From assembly GCF_001547895.1 (NCBI RefSeq), contig NZ_AP014627.1:5645501-5709500 (forward strand): a DNA stretch of 64,000 bases, in the 5' to 3' direction. The translations under genes were made by a program, and so were the position numbers. This document shows, piece by piece, positions 1 to 12,310 of this stretch (the first letter of the stretch is position 1; each line of letters opens with the position of its first letter). The notes beneath the pieces were generated by a model. It was not told where the DNA came from. It saw only the letters and a list, made by a program, of their open reading frames with translations, and searched no databases. The stretch comes from Pseudomonas sp. Os17 (GTDB taxonomy: Bacteria; Pseudomonadota; Gammaproteobacteria; Pseudomonadales; Pseudomonadaceae).

Positions 1-627
1 TTTCTTCAGTTTGTTGAAGTCACCGTCGTAGGTCGCCATATGGTCGGCGTCGATATTGGTGACCACCGCCACCAGCGGCTGCAGATGCAGGAAGCTGGCA
101 TCGCTTTCGTCGGCTTCGGCAATCAGGTAACGGCTGGTGCCCAGCTGTGCATTGGTGCCCGCGGCGTTGAGCCGGCCACCGATGACGAACGTCGGGTCCA
201 GGCCGCCGGCGGCGAACACCGAAGCCAGCAGGCTGGTGGTGGTGGTCTTGCCGTGCGTACCAGCCACGGCAACGCCGTGACGGTAGCGCATCAGTTCAGC
301 AAGCATCTCCGCCCGCGGCACCACCGGAATACGTCGTTCCAGTGCAGTGGCGACTTCCGGGTTGGAGGTGTTCACAGCGCTGGAAACCACCAGTACATCG
401 GCGTTCGCGGCGTTCTCGGCACGGTGTCCGATGAAAATCTGCGCGCCAAAGGATTCCAGGCGCTCGGTGACCGGCGACGCCTTGAGATCGGAACCCGAGA
501 CCTGGTAACCCAGGTTGAGCAGCACTTCGGCGATCCCGCACATGCCCACGCCGCCGATACCGACGAAGTGGATACGGCGGATGCGGCGCATTTCCGGCTG
601 CGGCATGGCTTTCTGGTTCTCAACCAT
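1..627 (-). CDS. murC: UDP-N-acetylmuramate--L-alanine ligase, N-terminal 209 residues (partial)
   Basis: Cytoplasmic Mur ligase that adds L-alanine to UDP-MurNAc using ATP, the first peptide step of peptidoglycan synthesis. The part seen carries the Rossmann motif FVGIGGVGM (residues 21-29), the ATP loop GTHGKTT (123-129) and EADESDASF (171-179). The start at 627 follows GGAGGTGGCTC, a strong ribosome site, and the ATG overlaps the murG stop by 8 bases, so translation is probably coupled. The gene runs off the left edge of the window, so the C-terminal ligase domain is not visible. It is the last gene seen of the dcw cluster. Confidence 0.97.
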   Translation of the reverse strand, partial: MVENQKAMPQPEMRRIRRIHFVGIGGVGMCGIAEVLLNLGYQVSGSDLKASPVTERLESFGAQIFIGHRAENAANADVLVVSSAVNTSNPEVATALERRIPVVPRAEMLAELMRYRHGVAVAGTHGKTTTTSLLASVFAAGGLDPTFVIGGRLNAAGTNAQLGTSRYLIAEADESDASFLHLQPLVAVVTNIDADHMATYDGDFNKLKK

Positions 628-1690
628 GAGCCACCTCCAGGCAGATATTCACCACATCCAGGGTGGCATCGGGTTTGGCCAGGCGGCGTGCGGCCTGGGC
701 CATCTTGTCGAGTCGTTCTGGTTGCATCAAAACCTCTGTCAGGCGAGCGGCAAGGTCCGCTGCACCAGTCGTTCTTTGCGGCATCAGGAAAGCGGCGCCT
801 TCACGAGCCAAATATTCGGCGTTGCGGGTCTGGTGATCGTCGATCGCATGGGGCAGCGGCACCAGCATCGAGGGCAGACCGGCGGCGGCCAGTTCGCTGA
901 CGGTCAGCGCGCCTGCGCGACAGACCACCAGGTCGGCCCAGCCATAGGCTTGGGCCATGTCTTTGATAAAGGGCTGCACCTGCGCTTCGACGCCGGCGGC
1001 GCGATAGCGCTCTGCAGTGACTTCATCGTGGTTTTTTCCGGCCTGATGGAAGACCTCCGGACGCAGCTCGGGGGCGAGCTGTGCCAGGGCTTCCGGCAGT
1101 AACTTGTTCAACGGCTCTGCCCCCAGGCTTCCGCCCAGAATCAGCAAACGCGCCTTGCGTCCGGCCAGCGCCTCGCGCGGTGTTTCGAGGAACAGTTCGG
1201 TGCGAACCGGATTGCCCGTGGTGCGGCGGCTGCCGGACGCCCCGAAGGTGTCCGGGAAAGCTTCGCAGACTCGCGCGGCCAAAGGCACCAGCAGCCGATT
1301 GGCGGTACCGGCAACCGCGTTCTGTTCGTGAACGATGACCGGCACTCCGGACAACTTGGCGGCAACACCGCCAGGACCGGTCACATAACCACCAAAACCC
1401 AGCACACAGACCGGATTGAGCTGACGAATAATCCTTCGGGCCTGAAGCACCGCCTTGATCAGGACGAACGGCGCCTTGAGCAGGGACAGCTTGCCCTTGC
1501 CACGCAAACCGGTGACGTTGATCAGGTGCAACGGCAGGCCCGCAGCCGGAACCAGCTCGTTCTCGATTCCCCGGGGGGTACCCAGCCAGTGCACGCTGTA
1601 GCCACGGGCCTGGAACTCGCGGGCACAGGCCAGCGCCGGGAACACGTGGCCACCGGTGCCGCCAGCCATGATCAGCACGTTAGCGCCCAT
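620..1690 (-). CDS. murG: UDP-N-acetylglucosamine transferase MurG (lipid II synthesis)
   Basis: Peripheral inner-membrane glycosyltransferase that moves GlcNAc from UDP-GlcNAc to lipid I to make lipid II. The 356-residue product is the usual family length. The glycine-rich loop GGTGGH (residues 10-15) binds the lipid-linked acceptor, and the C-terminal half has the HEQN and GGSLGA motifs. The frame is open further upstream, but the ATG at 1690 gives the canonical N-terminus [15 protein letters not shown]. That start overlaps the end of ftsW by 11 bases, as expected in the tightly packed dcw operon. Confidence 0.97.
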   Translation of the reverse strand: MGANVLIMAGGTGGHVFPALACAREFQARGYSVHWLGTPRGIENELVPAAGLPLHLINVTGLRGKGKLSLLKAPFVLIKAVLQARRIIRQLNPVCVLGFGGYVTGPGGVAAKLSGVPVIVHEQNAVAGTANRLLVPLAARVCEAFPDTFGASGSRRTTGNPVRTELFLETPREALAGRKARLLILGGSLGAEPLNKLLPEALAQLAPELRPEVFHQAGKNHDEVTAERYRAAGVEAQVQPFIKDMAQAYGWADLVVCRAGALTVSELAAAGLPSMLVPLPHAIDDHQTRNAEYLAREGAAFLMPQRTTGAADLAARLTEVLMQPERLDKMAQAARRLAKPDATLDVVNICLEVAHG

Positions 1691-2897
1691 GGAGCGGCTC
1701 CTCGGCAAAGTCACTTTCACTGAACTCCATCTCTTCGCTGCCCAGGTGAGTCCTGCTCTCCCACTCGATGCGCAGCAGCAGGCCAAGACAGGCGCAGCAG
1801 ATCACCAACGAACTGCCGCCATAGCTGAGGAACGGCAGGGTCAGACCCTTGGTCGGCAACAGGCCGACGTTCACGCCGATATTGATCAGGAACTGGCCGA
1901 TCCACAGGAACGACAGGCCATAAGCCACATAAGCGGCAAAAAACTGCTTGGCTTTCTCGGCCCACAGACCGATGTACATGCCGCGGATACAGACGAACAC
2001 GAACAACGCCACCGTGCACAGGGAACCCACGGCACCCAGCTCTTCGGCCAGGACCGAGAACACGAAGTCGGTGTGGGCTTCCGGCAGGTAGAACTGTTTC
2101 TGCACGCTGTTGCCCAGGCCGACGCCCAGCCACTCACCGCGACCAAAGGCGATCAGCGCCTGGGACAACTGATAACCGGCGCCGAACTGGTCGGCCCAGG
2201 GGTCGGCAAAGTTGGTCAGACGCGCCATCCGATAGGGCTGCATCTGAATCAGCAGGACCACCGCCGCCACCGCCAGGACCACCATCAGGGAAAAGCGGAA
2301 CAGCCCGACACCGCCGAGGAACAGCATGGCCGCAGCGGCGCCCATCATGACCACAGTGGCGCCGAAGTCCGGCTCCATCAGCAACAGCCCGGCCATCGGC
2401 AGCAGCACGATGAACGGCTTGAAGAAACCCATCCAGCTTTCCCGTACTTCCTTCTGCCGTCGCACCAGGTAGCCGGCGAGGTAGATCACCACAAATACCT
2501 TGGCAATCTCCGAAGGCTGGACGTTGAAGAAGCTGAAGCCGATCCAGCGCATCGAACCGTTCACTTCGCGGCCGATCCCCGGAATGATCACCATCACCAG
2601 CAGACCGAAGGCCCCGATCAGCATCATCCAGCCCAAGCGCTGCCAGGTGGCGATCGGAATCATCATGGTGACGATGCAGGCACCCAGCCCCAGCACGATG
2701 TAGATCAGGTGGCGAATCATGTAGTACAGGGCACTGCCCGACTGCGCCGCCGCCACTTCGGTGGAGGCCGAGGCAATCATCACCAGCCCCAGGCCCAGCA
2801 GGGTCAGACAGCCGGCGAGCATCGGGAAATCAAGGTCGATGCCGCGCCCGGTGATCAGCGGGGACGGATAAGGCTTGATGATGTTTCTCAAGTTCAT
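1680..2897 (-). CDS. ftsW: Peptidoglycan glycosyltransferase FtsW
   Basis: SEDS-family multi-pass membrane glycosyltransferase that polymerises lipid II at the division septum together with FtsI. The protein is 405 residues with about ten hydrophobic segments. The SEDS signature is seen near the C-terminus (NIGVNVGLLPTKGLTLPFLS), as is the catalytic-loop region with EPDFGA. A longer open frame exists upstream, but the ATG at 2897 has the ribosome site GGAGGAGCT and makes a 4-base ATGA overlap with the murD stop. It lies directly upstream of murG, the enzyme that makes its substrate. Confidence 0.97.
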   Translation of the reverse strand: MNLRNIIKPYPSPLITGRGIDLDFPMLAGCLTLLGLGLVMIASASTEVAAAQSGSALYYMIRHLIYIVLGLGACIVTMMIPIATWQRLGWMMLIGAFGLLVMVIIPGIGREVNGSMRWIGFSFFNVQPSEIAKVFVVIYLAGYLVRRQKEVRESWMGFFKPFIVLLPMAGLLLMEPDFGATVVMMGAAAAMLFLGGVGLFRFSLMVVLAVAAVVLLIQMQPYRMARLTNFADPWADQFGAGYQLSQALIAFGRGEWLGVGLGNSVQKQFYLPEAHTDFVFSVLAEELGAVGSLCTVALFVFVCIRGMYIGLWAEKAKQFFAAYVAYGLSFLWIGQFLINIGVNVGLLPTKGLTLPFLSYGGSSLVICCACLGLLLRIEWESRTHLGSEEMEFSESDFAEEPLHGR

Positions 2898-4240
2898 GCC
2901 AGCTCCTCCACGACACGGACGAACTGGTGACCACGGTCTTCGTAATTCTTGAACATGTCGAAACTGGCGCAGGCAGGCGACAACAGCACCACGTCGCCAG
3001 GCTGTGCGACAGCGCGGCATTGCGCGACCGCCTCGACCAGCGAGCCGGCACGAATCAGCGGCACGGCATCCCCGATCGCGGCACCGATCTTGTCGGAGTC
3101 GCGGCCCATCAGGATCACCGCGCGGCAGTTGGCCGCCACCGGATCACGCAGGTCCTTGAACTCGGCGCCCTTGCCGTCGCCGCCGGCGATCAGCACGATC
3201 TTGCCGTCGATGTCGGCACCCAGGCCTTCGATGGCGGCCAATGCGGCGCCGACGTTGGTGGCCTTGGAGTCGTTGTAATAACCCACGCCATCCACATCCC
3301 GCACCCACTGGCAACGGTGTTCAAGGCCGGCGAAAGTGCGCAGGGCCGAAAGCATGGCGTCGAACGGCAAGCCCACGGCATGCCCCAGGGCCAGGGCCGC
3401 GAGAGCGTTGGACTGGTTGTGGGCGCCGCGGATCTTCAGTTCGCGCACCGGCAGCAGATTCTGGAATTCGAAGGCCAGGTACTTCTCGCCATTCTCTTCC
3501 CGCAGGCCGAAGCCCTTGAAGTCCGGCTTGCCCAGGCCGAAGCTCCAGCACGGCAGATTCTCGCTCAGCAGCGGCCGGGTCAGGGCGTCCTGACGATTGA
3601 CCACCACTTGCCGCGCACCACGGAAGATCCGGTGCTTGGCCAGGTGATAGGCCGGCAGGCCGCTGTAGCGGTCCATATGGTCTTCGCTGATGTTCAGCAC
3701 AGTGGCCACTTCGGCACCCAGCTGATCGGTGGTTTCCAGCTGGAAGCTGGAGAGCTCCATCACGTACAGCTCGACGTCGTCGCTCAGCAGGTCCAGGGCC
3801 GGGGTGCCCAGGTTGCCGCCCACAGCGACACGTTTGCCCGCGGCGGCGGCCATCTCGCCCACCAGAGTGGTCACGGTGCTCTTCGCGTTGGAACCGCTGA
3901 TGGCAACGATCGGCGCCTTCGCGTTACGCGCGAACAGCTCGATGTCGCCGGACAATTTCACGCCACGGGCAGCAGCGGCCTGCAGGGCCGGAGTCGCCAG
4001 GGCCAGACCGGGGCTCACGTAGAGCTCGTCGGCGCGGCACAGGAAATCGACATCCAGCTCGCCACAACGCACTTCCACCTGGGGATAGTCACGACGCAAC
4101 GTGGCCAGCTCCGGTGGATTTTCCCGCGTATCGGCCACCGCAAAAGCAACGCCCCGGTGCGCCAGGAAGCGAACCAGGGACATGCCGCTCTTGCCGAGGC
4201 CGACAACGATGCGGAAGTGGTCAGAAGCGATCAGAGACAC
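2894..4240 (-). CDS. murD: UDP-N-acetylmuramoylalanine--D-glutamate ligase MurD
   Basis: Cytoplasmic Mur ligase that adds D-glutamate to UDP-MurNAc-L-Ala. The 448-residue product shows an N-terminal Rossmann-like UDP-binding region (VVGLGKSGMS, residues 12-21), the central ATPase domain and the C-terminal DSKATNVGAA region. The P-loop reads GSNAKST (116-122) rather than the textbook GTNGKST; I believe this is normal for pseudomonad MurD. It sits between mraY and ftsW, with a 4-base overlap to ftsW and a 5-base gap to mraY. Confidence 0.97.
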   Translation of the reverse strand: MSLIASDHFRIVVGLGKSGMSLVRFLAHRGVAFAVADTRENPPELATLRRDYPQVEVRCGELDVDFLCRADELYVSPGLALATPALQAAAARGVKLSGDIELFARNAKAPIVAISGSNAKSTVTTLVGEMAAAAGKRVAVGGNLGTPALDLLSDDVELYVMELSSFQLETTDQLGAEVATVLNISEDHMDRYSGLPAYHLAKHRIFRGARQVVVNRQDALTRPLLSENLPCWSFGLGKPDFKGFGLREENGEKYLAFEFQNLLPVRELKIRGAHNQSNALAALALGHAVGLPFDAMLSALRTFAGLEHRCQWVRDVDGVGYYNDSKATNVGAALAAIEGLGADIDGKIVLIAGGDGKGAEFKDLRDPVAANCRAVILMGRDSDKIGAAIGDAVPLIRAGSLVEAVAQCRAVAQPGDVVLLSPACASFDMFKNYEDRGHQFVRVVEELA

Positions 4241-4245
4241 TCGTT

Positions 4246-5328
4246 CTACCTCAGCTTCAGGGTGGCAAGGCCGATCAACACGAGAATCACGGTGATGATC
4301 CAGAAACGGACGATCACCCGTGGCTCGGGCCAGCCCTTGAGTTCAAAGTGGTGGTGGATTGGCGCCATGCGAAATACCCGGCGACCGGTCAATTTGAAGG
4401 AAGCGACCTGGATCACCACCGACAGGGTTTCCATGACGAACACGCCGCCCATGATGAACAGGACGATTTCCTGACGGACGATCACCGCAATGGTGCCCAG
4501 GGCCGCGCCCAGCGCCAGTGCGCCGACGTCGCCCATGAAGACTTGTGCGGGATAGGTGTTGAACCAGAGGAAGCCCAGGCCGGCACCGATCAACGCACCG
4601 CAGAAGACAATCAGCTCCCCCGCACCCGGCACATAGGGAATCAGCAGGTATTCAGCGAACTTCACGTTACCGGACAGGTAACAGAAGATCCCCAGCGCGC
4701 CACCGACCATCACGGTCGGCATGATCGCCAGGCCATCGAGGCCGTCGGTCAGGTTGACCGCGTTACTCGAACCGACGATGACGAAGTAGGTCAGGACCAC
4801 GAAGCCGACACCCAGAGGAATGCTCACGTCCTTGAGCATCGGGATCAGCAGGGTGGTTTCCACCGGGCTTTGGGCAGTCATATAAAGGAAGATCGCCGCA
4901 CCGAGACCAAACACCGATTGCCAGAAATACTTCCAGCGACTCGGCAGGCCACGGGAGTTCTTCTCGATCACCTTGCGGTAGTCATCCACCCAACCGATGG
5001 CGCCAAACGCCAGGGTGACCACCAGCACTACCCACACATAGTGGTTACGCAGGTCGGCCCAGAGCAGGGTGCTGATACCGATCGCGGAAAGGATCAGCGC
5101 GCCACCCATGGTCGGTGTACCCGACTTGGACAGGTGGGACTGCGGGCCGTCGTTACGCACGGCCTGGCCAATCTGGCGGTTCTGCAGCGTACGGATCATC
5201 CACGGACCCAGGCACAGCGCCAAAGACAGCGCAGTCAGTACCCCGAGGATCCCGCGCAGGGTCAGGTACTGAAAGACCGCGAAGCCTTTGTAGAACTGTT
5301 GCAGGTACTCCGCTAGCAGCAGCAGCAT
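4246..5328 (-). CDS. mraY: Phospho-N-acetylmuramoyl-pentapeptide transferase MraY
   Basis: Integral membrane enzyme that transfers phospho-MurNAc-pentapeptide to undecaprenyl phosphate, giving lipid I. The 360-residue product has about ten hydrophobic segments, the motif [10 protein letters not shown] in the first cytoplasmic loop, the aspartate motifs VDDYRK and NLTDGLDGL, and the MAPIHHHFE motif near the C-terminus. The frame extends nine codons upstream, but the ATG at 5328 gives the standard length, and its A is the last base of the murF TGA (TGATG coupling). Confidence 0.97.
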   Translation of the reverse strand: MLLLLAEYLQQFYKGFAVFQYLTLRGILGVLTALSLALCLGPWMIRTLQNRQIGQAVRNDGPQSHLSKSGTPTMGGALILSAIGISTLLWADLRNHYVWVVLVVTLAFGAIGWVDDYRKVIEKNSRGLPSRWKYFWQSVFGLGAAIFLYMTAQSPVETTLLIPMLKDVSIPLGVGFVVLTYFVIVGSSNAVNLTDGLDGLAIMPTVMVGGALGIFCYLSGNVKFAEYLLIPYVPGAGELIVFCGALIGAGLGFLWFNTYPAQVFMGDVGALALGAALGTIAVIVRQEIVLFIMGGVFVMETLSVVIQVASFKLTGRRVFRMAPIHHHFELKGWPEPRVIVRFWIITVILVLIGLATLKLR

Positions 5329-6695
5329 CAATGTTTCTCCGTACTGGAGCCGCACAAAGCCGCGACGATGTTTTCCATCACCGCGCTGCGCGATCCCTTG
5401 ATCAAAATGGTGGTATTAGGGTCTTGCTCGACGTTCAGGGCGGCAATCAGATCAGCCTGGCTGGCGAAGTGACGTGCATGCTCGCCAAAGGCAGCGACGG
5501 CATGCGCCATCATCGGGCCTACGGCGTAGAGGGCCGAAACCTTGCCAGCGGCATATGCACCTACTTCGCGGTGCCCCTGCTCCGCCCACTCGCCCAACTC
5601 GCCGATGTCTCCGAGCACCAGGACGGTGCGGCCGGAAAAGCCGGCGAGTATATCAACGGCGGCACACATTGAGGTGGGGTTTGCGTTGTAAGTGTCATCG
5701 ATCACCCGCATGCCATTCTTGGCCAACTGGGCGACGGTACGGCCCTTGACCGGTTGCACGGCATTCAAGCCGGTGGCGATTCCGAACAGCGACACACCCA
5801 TGGCATGGGCGGCCGCAGCGGCGGCCAGGGCGTTGGCCACGTTGTGGGTGCCCAACAGGTTCAATTGCACCGTCTCCACGCCCTTGGGGCTGTGCAACTT
5901 GAAGGACGGGCAGCCTCGAGCATCGCGCCCTATATCAGAGGCATAAAAATCCGCAGCGCTATTGTTTAGGGCAAAGCTCAGCACTGGTCGCCCGGCAGCG
6001 CGAGCCTTCCAGATCGGGAATGCCTTGTCATCCAGATTGAGGACAGCAATCCCGGCGCTATCAAGTCCCTCGAGAATCTCGCCCTTGGCCTCGACAATCT
6101 TCTCCGGCCCGCCGAACTCACCAACGTGGGCTGTACCGGCATTGTTGATAATTGCCACATGGGGACGGGTCATGGCCACGGTGTAGGCGATCTCGCCAAT
6201 ACGCGACGCGCCAAGCTCGATCACCGCGGCGCTGTGCTCAGGAGCCAGCTCCAGCAGGGTCAGAGGGGCCCCCAGGTCATTATTGAGATTGCCTCGGGTC
6301 GCCAACACCGGACCGCGAGTGCGCAGGATGCTGGCGAGCATTTCCTTGACCGTTGTCTTGCCGCTGGAACCGGTCACCGCTGCCACCGGCCGGGTAAAGG
6401 CACCGCGATTCAGAGCGCCCAGTTGTCCCAGGGCCAGGCGCGTGTCCTTGACCAGCAACTGCGGCAGGGTGCTGTCGGGAACTTCACGCTCAACCAAAGC
6501 AGCTACCGCCCCCTTGGCCGCCACTTCATTCAAGTAGTCGTGGCCGTCGAAACGCGGACCAGTCAGGGCCACGAACAACTGCCCGGCCTGAATGGCCCGG
6601 CTATCAATGCTAACGCCGCTAAAACGCGCATCGCCCGCGATCAGGCGGGCGTCCAGCGGAGCCATGACCTCACTGAGCAGCAGGGCTTTAAGCAT
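5328..6695 (-). CDS. murF: UDP-N-acetylmuramoyl-tripeptide--D-alanyl-D-alanine ligase MurF
   Basis: Cytoplasmic Mur ligase that adds the D-Ala-D-Ala dipeptide and completes the UDP-MurNAc-pentapeptide used by MraY. The protein is 455 residues. The N-terminal domain holds the [15 protein letters not shown] motif, followed by the P-loop TGSSGKTT (108-115) and the DDTYNANP motif of the C-terminal half. It overlaps murE by 8 bases and is coupled to mraY by one base. Confidence 0.97.
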   Translation of the reverse strand: MLKALLLSEVMAPLDARLIAGDARFSGVSIDSRAIQAGQLFVALTGPRFDGHDYLNEVAAKGAVAALVEREVPDSTLPQLLVKDTRLALGQLGALNRGAFTRPVAAVTGSSGKTTVKEMLASILRTRGPVLATRGNLNNDLGAPLTLLELAPEHSAAVIELGASRIGEIAYTVAMTRPHVAIINNAGTAHVGEFGGPEKIVEAKGEILEGLDSAGIAVLNLDDKAFPIWKARAAGRPVLSFALNNSAADFYASDIGRDARGCPSFKLHSPKGVETVQLNLLGTHNVANALAAAAAAHAMGVSLFGIATGLNAVQPVKGRTVAQLAKNGMRVIDDTYNANPTSMCAAVDILAGFSGRTVLVLGDIGELGEWAEQGHREVGAYAAGKVSALYAVGPMMAHAVAAFGEHARHFASQADLIAALNVEQDPNTTILIKGSRSAVMENIVAALCGSSTEKH

Positions 6696-8150
6696 GTGCC
6701 ACCTCCCATGCAGTCAGGGCCTTGTCGGCTTCGGCAAGATCGGAGAAATCATGGCGCTGCCCCTTGATCTCCTGATAATCCTCATGCCCCTTGCCCGCCA
6801 GCACCACCACATCATCCGCAGCAGCGGCGGCGATCAGGCGGGCGATGGCCAGGCCGCGACCGGGGACAAAGTCGACCTTGTCCACCGCACTGAAGCCGGC
6901 ACGGATGTCATCGAAGATCTGCGCCGGGTCTTCGCTGCGCGGATTGTCATCGGTCACCAGGACGCCGTCGGCCAGGCGCTCGACCACTTCGGCCATCAAC
7001 GGACGCTTGCCGCGGTCGCGGTCGCCCCCACAGCCGAACAGGCACAGCAAGCGCCCCTTGGCGTGCGGACGCAGGGCCATGAGTACTTTTTCCAGGGCAT
7101 CCGGGGTATGGGCGTAATCCACCACCACCAGCGGTTGGTTGCCTCCGCCCAGGCGCTGCATGCGTCCGGCGGGGCCTTCCAGCTTGGGCAGTACGGCGAG
7201 GATTTCATCCAGGGCATACTCCAGGCCCAGCAAAGCGCCCACTGCAGCCAGGACGTTGCTCAGGTTGAAACGCCCGAGCAGCGCGCTGCGCAAGTGATGT
7301 TCGCCCTGCGGGGTTACCAGGGTGGCACGCACGCCGTCGTCGTCGAACAAGGCTTCGCGGCAATACAGGTAGGCCGAGGAATCTTCCAGGCTGTAGGTGA
7401 TCAGCCGCGAGTCATGCTTGTCCGCTGCCAGTTGCCGGCCGAACTCGTCGTCGAGATTGATCACCCGGCAACGCAGGTCGGTCCAATTGAACAGCTTGGC
7501 CTTGGCTGCGCCATAGGCCTCCATGGTTCCGTGATAGTCCAGATGGTCACGGGACAGATTGGTCAGCACCGCCACATCGAATGCCAGGGCCGCCACCCGC
7601 CCCTGGTCCAGACCATGGGACGAGACTTCCATCGCCACGGCCTTGGCACCGGCATTTTTCAGATCAGCCAGCGTTGCCTGCACGGCGATAGGATTGGGCG
7701 TGGTGTGCAAACCACTTTCCAGCGCGCCATAGAAGCCTGTACCCAAGGTGCCCACCAGACCGCAACGCTGACCCAGCAGGTCCAGCGCCTGAGCCACCAA
7801 CTGGGTGACACTGGTCTTGCCGTTGGTACCGGTCACGCCCACCAGGTTCAACTGGCGGCTCGGATCACCGTAGAAACGTCCGGCAATGTCAGACAATTGG
7901 GCTGCCAGGCCTTTGACCGGAATCAGCGGTACATCGGTCAGCGGCAAAACGGTTGCCCCTTCCACCTCATAGGCCACAGCAGCAGCGCCGCGCTGCAACG
8001 CATCGGCAATGTGCGCTCGGCCATCGAACTTGGCGCCGGGTACGGCCAGGAACAGATCGCCAGCGCGAACGCTGCGGCTGTCCAGGGTCAGCTCACGGAT
8101 CAGCAGGTCGCGACCGGCGTGGGCAAAAATCTTGTTCAGGCTAAGAGACA

Positions 8151-8151
<1 letters not shown>
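6688..8151 (-). CDS. murE: UDP-N-acetylmuramoyl-tripeptide synthetase MurE (meso-diaminopimelate adding)
   Basis: Cytoplasmic Mur ligase that adds the third stem-peptide residue. The product is 487 residues with the P-loop GTNGKTS (108-114). The motif DDNPRSEDP (401-409) is the specificity signature for meso-diaminopimelate, matching Gram-negative peptidoglycan; lysine-adding enzymes carry a different sequence there. Its start shares one base with the ftsI stop, and its end overlaps murF by 8 bases, so it is part of one continuous translational unit. Confidence 0.97.
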
Positions 8152-10176
<2,025 letters not shown>

Positions 10177-10180
<4 letters not shown>

Positions 10181-11124
10181 CGAAGCTTCTCCGCAACACG
10201 CATGACGGCACTACGAGCACGCGGGTTGGCCTTGAGTTCGGCCTCGGAGGCGAACTGCGCTTTGCCATGGATCTTGATTTTCGGCACGAAGGCTTCGAAA
10301 CGTACCGGCAGGTTACGCGGCAGATTGTCAGACTCGCCTTTCACCAGGCGACGCATGAACAATTTGACGATGCGATCTTCCAGGGAGTGGAAACTGATGA
10401 CCACCAGACGGCCACCCACTTCCAGGGCGTCCAGCGCAGCTTCCAGGCCCGCCTCCAGATCACCCAGCTCGTTATTCACATGAATGCGCAACCCCTGGAA
10501 AGCCCGGGTCGCCGGGTTCTTGCCCTTTTCCCAGGCTGGGTTGGCCACCTTGAGCACTTCAGCCAGATCGGCAGTGCGCTCGAAAGGCTGGATCTCACGA
10601 CGTTCGACCACTGCTCGCGCCATACGACCGGAGAAGCGCTCTTCGCCGTACTCCTTGAATACGCGGGCGATATCCTCCACTGGCGCGGTGGCGATGAACT
10701 CAGCGGCACTGATACCACGAGTCGGGTCCATACGCATGTCCAGGGGGCCATCATTGAGAAAGCTGAAGCCGCGCTCAGGATCGTCCAACTGAGGGGACGA
10801 CACACCCAGGTCGAGCAGTACGCCACTGACCTTGCCGGCCAGCCCGCGCTCGGCGACTTCCGAACCCAGCTCGGCAAAACTGCGCTGCACAACGACAAAG
10901 CGGCCGTCTTCGGCCGCTAGCGCTTGCCCGGTGGCAATCGCTTGGGGGTCTTTGTCGAATCCGAGGAGCCGGCCCTCCGCCCCGAGCTTGCTGAGAATCA
11001 GCCGGCTATGCCCACCACGGCCGAAGGTGCCATCCAGATAGCAGCCATCAGGCCGCACGGCGAGAGCCTCGACGGCTTCGTCAAGCAGCACGGTGATGTG
11101 GTTAAAGCCGCTATCAATAGTCAC
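10177..11124 (-). CDS. rsmH: 16S rRNA (cytosine(1402)-N(4))-methyltransferase RsmH (MraW)
   Basis: SAM-dependent methyltransferase that modifies C1402 in the decoding centre of 16S rRNA, the same nucleotide whose ribose is methylated by RsmI (encoded at 12311-13183). The 315-residue product begins with the typical [13 protein letters not shown], has the SAM-binding loop [10 protein letters not shown], the [17 protein letters not shown] motif and the C-terminal [12 protein letters not shown] motif. It lies second in the dcw operon after mraZ with a 4-base overlap. Confidence 0.97.
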
Positions 11125-11576
11125 AGGATCAAATCACGCAGTTCATCAGGCATGGCGCCCGGTTGTTGAATAGCCGCCAGGTCCGCTGCGGAAACAGCAT
11201 TCCAGGCATCCTCGTCCCACAGTTGGAACTTGTTCAGTTGGCCCACCAACATTGCGCGCTTATCCAACTTGGCATATTCACGCAGGCGCGGCGGTACCAG
11301 AAAACGACCACTGCCATCGAGCTCAAGATCGACGGCATTACCAATCAGCAAACGCTGCAAACGACGGTTCTCTTCGCGCAGCGAAGGCAGCGCGCGCAGT
11401 TTGGTTTCTATCAGCTCCCACTCGTCGAGAGGGTAAACACACAAACAAGGATCAACAGCATCGATCGTGACGATTAACTGCCCAGAACTTCGCGAAACGA
11501 GCTCGTCACGATACCGGCTCGGCATGGCGAGACGGCCTTTTGCATCGAGACTGATAGCGTTAGCTCCGCGAAACAC
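11121..11576 (-). CDS. mraZ: Transcriptional regulator MraZ
   Basis: DNA-binding repressor of the dcw operon that folds as two tandem SpoVT/AbrB-like swapped-hairpin domains and forms a ring oligomer. The 151-residue product has two DxKGR/DGSGR-type motifs ([13 protein letters not shown] near residue 11 and [13 protein letters not shown] near residue 87). The start codon is GTG at 11576, preceded by GGAGAAA. It is the first gene of the operon and should bind the repeats at 11619-11644 just upstream of itself, giving autoregulation. Confidence 0.96.
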   Translation of the reverse strand: MFRGANAISLDAKGRLAMPSRYRDELVSRSSGQLIVTIDAVDPCLCVYPLDEWELIETKLRALPSLREENRRLQRLLIGNAVDLELDGSGRFLVPPRLREYAKLDKRAMLVGQLNKFQLWDEDAWNAVSAADLAAIQQPGAMPDELRDLIL

Positions 11577-11618
11577 GTCAGCGTTTCTCCAAATTTTAGC
11601 GTTTTGCGCTCATAAAAC

Positions 11619-11644
11619 CCACTTCATGCCACTTTCCGCCACTT
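11619..11644 (-). promoter_or_regulatory. MraZ operator: three 10-bp-phased AAGTGG repeats
   Basis: On the minus strand AAGTGG occurs three times with exactly 10-bp spacing (complements at 11639-11644, 11629-11634 and 11619-11624), lying around and just downstream of the predicted transcription start. MraZ is known to bind short direct repeats containing GTGG at one-helical-turn spacing upstream of mraZ, so this is very probably its operator. The spacing and identity are read directly from the sequence; binding is inferred. Confidence 0.88.
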
Positions 11645-11650
11645 GCGCAC

Positions 11651-11680
11651 ACTATAGGAATGCGCCCACACCACCGTCAA
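11651..11680 (-). promoter_or_regulatory. Sigma-70 promoter of the dcw operon (Pmra)
   Basis: On the minus strand TTGACG (11680-11675) and TATAGT (11656-11651) are separated by 18 bases, a strong match to the sigma-70 consensus. The expected start of transcription lies near 11644, at the edge of the MraZ repeats, leaving a leader of about 70 bases before the mraZ GTG. Confidence 0.8.
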
Positions 11681-11846
11681 GGCGCGCAGCGACGGAAAAG
11701 CCTTATAGAACGGAGATTTAGGACACTAAGAGGAGAGGCAACGAGAATTCGAGGGGCATTCCAGAGCATTAACTTCAGACAGCTCAATAAGCTGCAATGC
11801 GAAGTTAAAGTGATTTATTAAGAGTAAGATTTTTTCGGTATTACAA

Positions 11847-11870
11847 AAACGCTTCTGCTATTGATTCAAG
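11847..11870 (-). terminator. Weak hairpin and T-run after rnpB
   Basis: On the minus strand, just after the RNase P RNA 3' end, CTGCT and AGCAG can pair around a nine-base loop and are soon followed by GCGTTTTTG. The stem is short, so this is only a tentative intrinsic terminator or processing site. The rest of 11681-11846 holds no recognisable gene. Confidence 0.35.
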
Positions 11871-11886
11871 CAGGGAGGGAAAAGGT

Positions 11887-12240
11887 GGAGAGTCGATCTG
11901 TAAGCCGGGTTCTGTCGAGGACAGTCATTCCTCTACGATGGCCATCACTGGACATCTTTAGCAACCTACCCGGTTCCAGCGCGGGCCACGCCTTGGAACC
12001 CTATTTGGTCTTGCTCCGAGTGGGGTTTACCTAGCCACGAACTGTTACCAGACGTGCGGTGCGCTCTTACCGCACCTTTTCACCCTTACCGGCACCGAAG
12101 TGCTTAGGCGGTTATTTTCTGTGGCACTTTCCGTAGGCTCACGCCCCCCAGGCATTACCTGGCACTCCGCCCTATGGAGCCCGGACTTTCCTCCCCCCTC
12201 TAATTTTCATAGAGGGCAGCGACTGTCCAATCGACTCTCC
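11887..12240 (-). ncRNA. rnpB: RNase P RNA, bacterial type A
   Basis: Catalytic RNA of ribonuclease P, which trims the 5' leader of pre-tRNAs. Read on the minus strand, the 5' end GGAGAGTCGAT pairs with ATCGACTCTCC at the 3' end to close helix P1. Conserved core segments are present: GGAGGAAAGTCCGGGCTCC near the 5' end and, toward the 3' end, ACAGAACCCGGCTTACAG. The length of about 354 bases suits a Pseudomonas type A RNA. The ends are set from the P1 pairing and could be off by a few bases. Confidence 0.97.
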
Positions 12241-12247
12241 GCCGCGC

Positions 12248-12276
12248 AGGTTAACGGCAGAGCGGCCCAAGAACAA
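12248..12276 (-). promoter_or_regulatory. Candidate sigma-70 promoter of rnpB
   Basis: On the minus strand TTGTTC (12276-12271) and TAACCT (12253-12248) are 17 bases apart, and the predicted start falls at or within a few bases of the RNase P RNA 5' end. It lies in the short gap between the rsmI stop and rnpB. Confidence 0.65.
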
Positions 12277-12310
12277 GCGCTAAAAGCCATTGGCCACCCT
12301 GGCATGCCAT

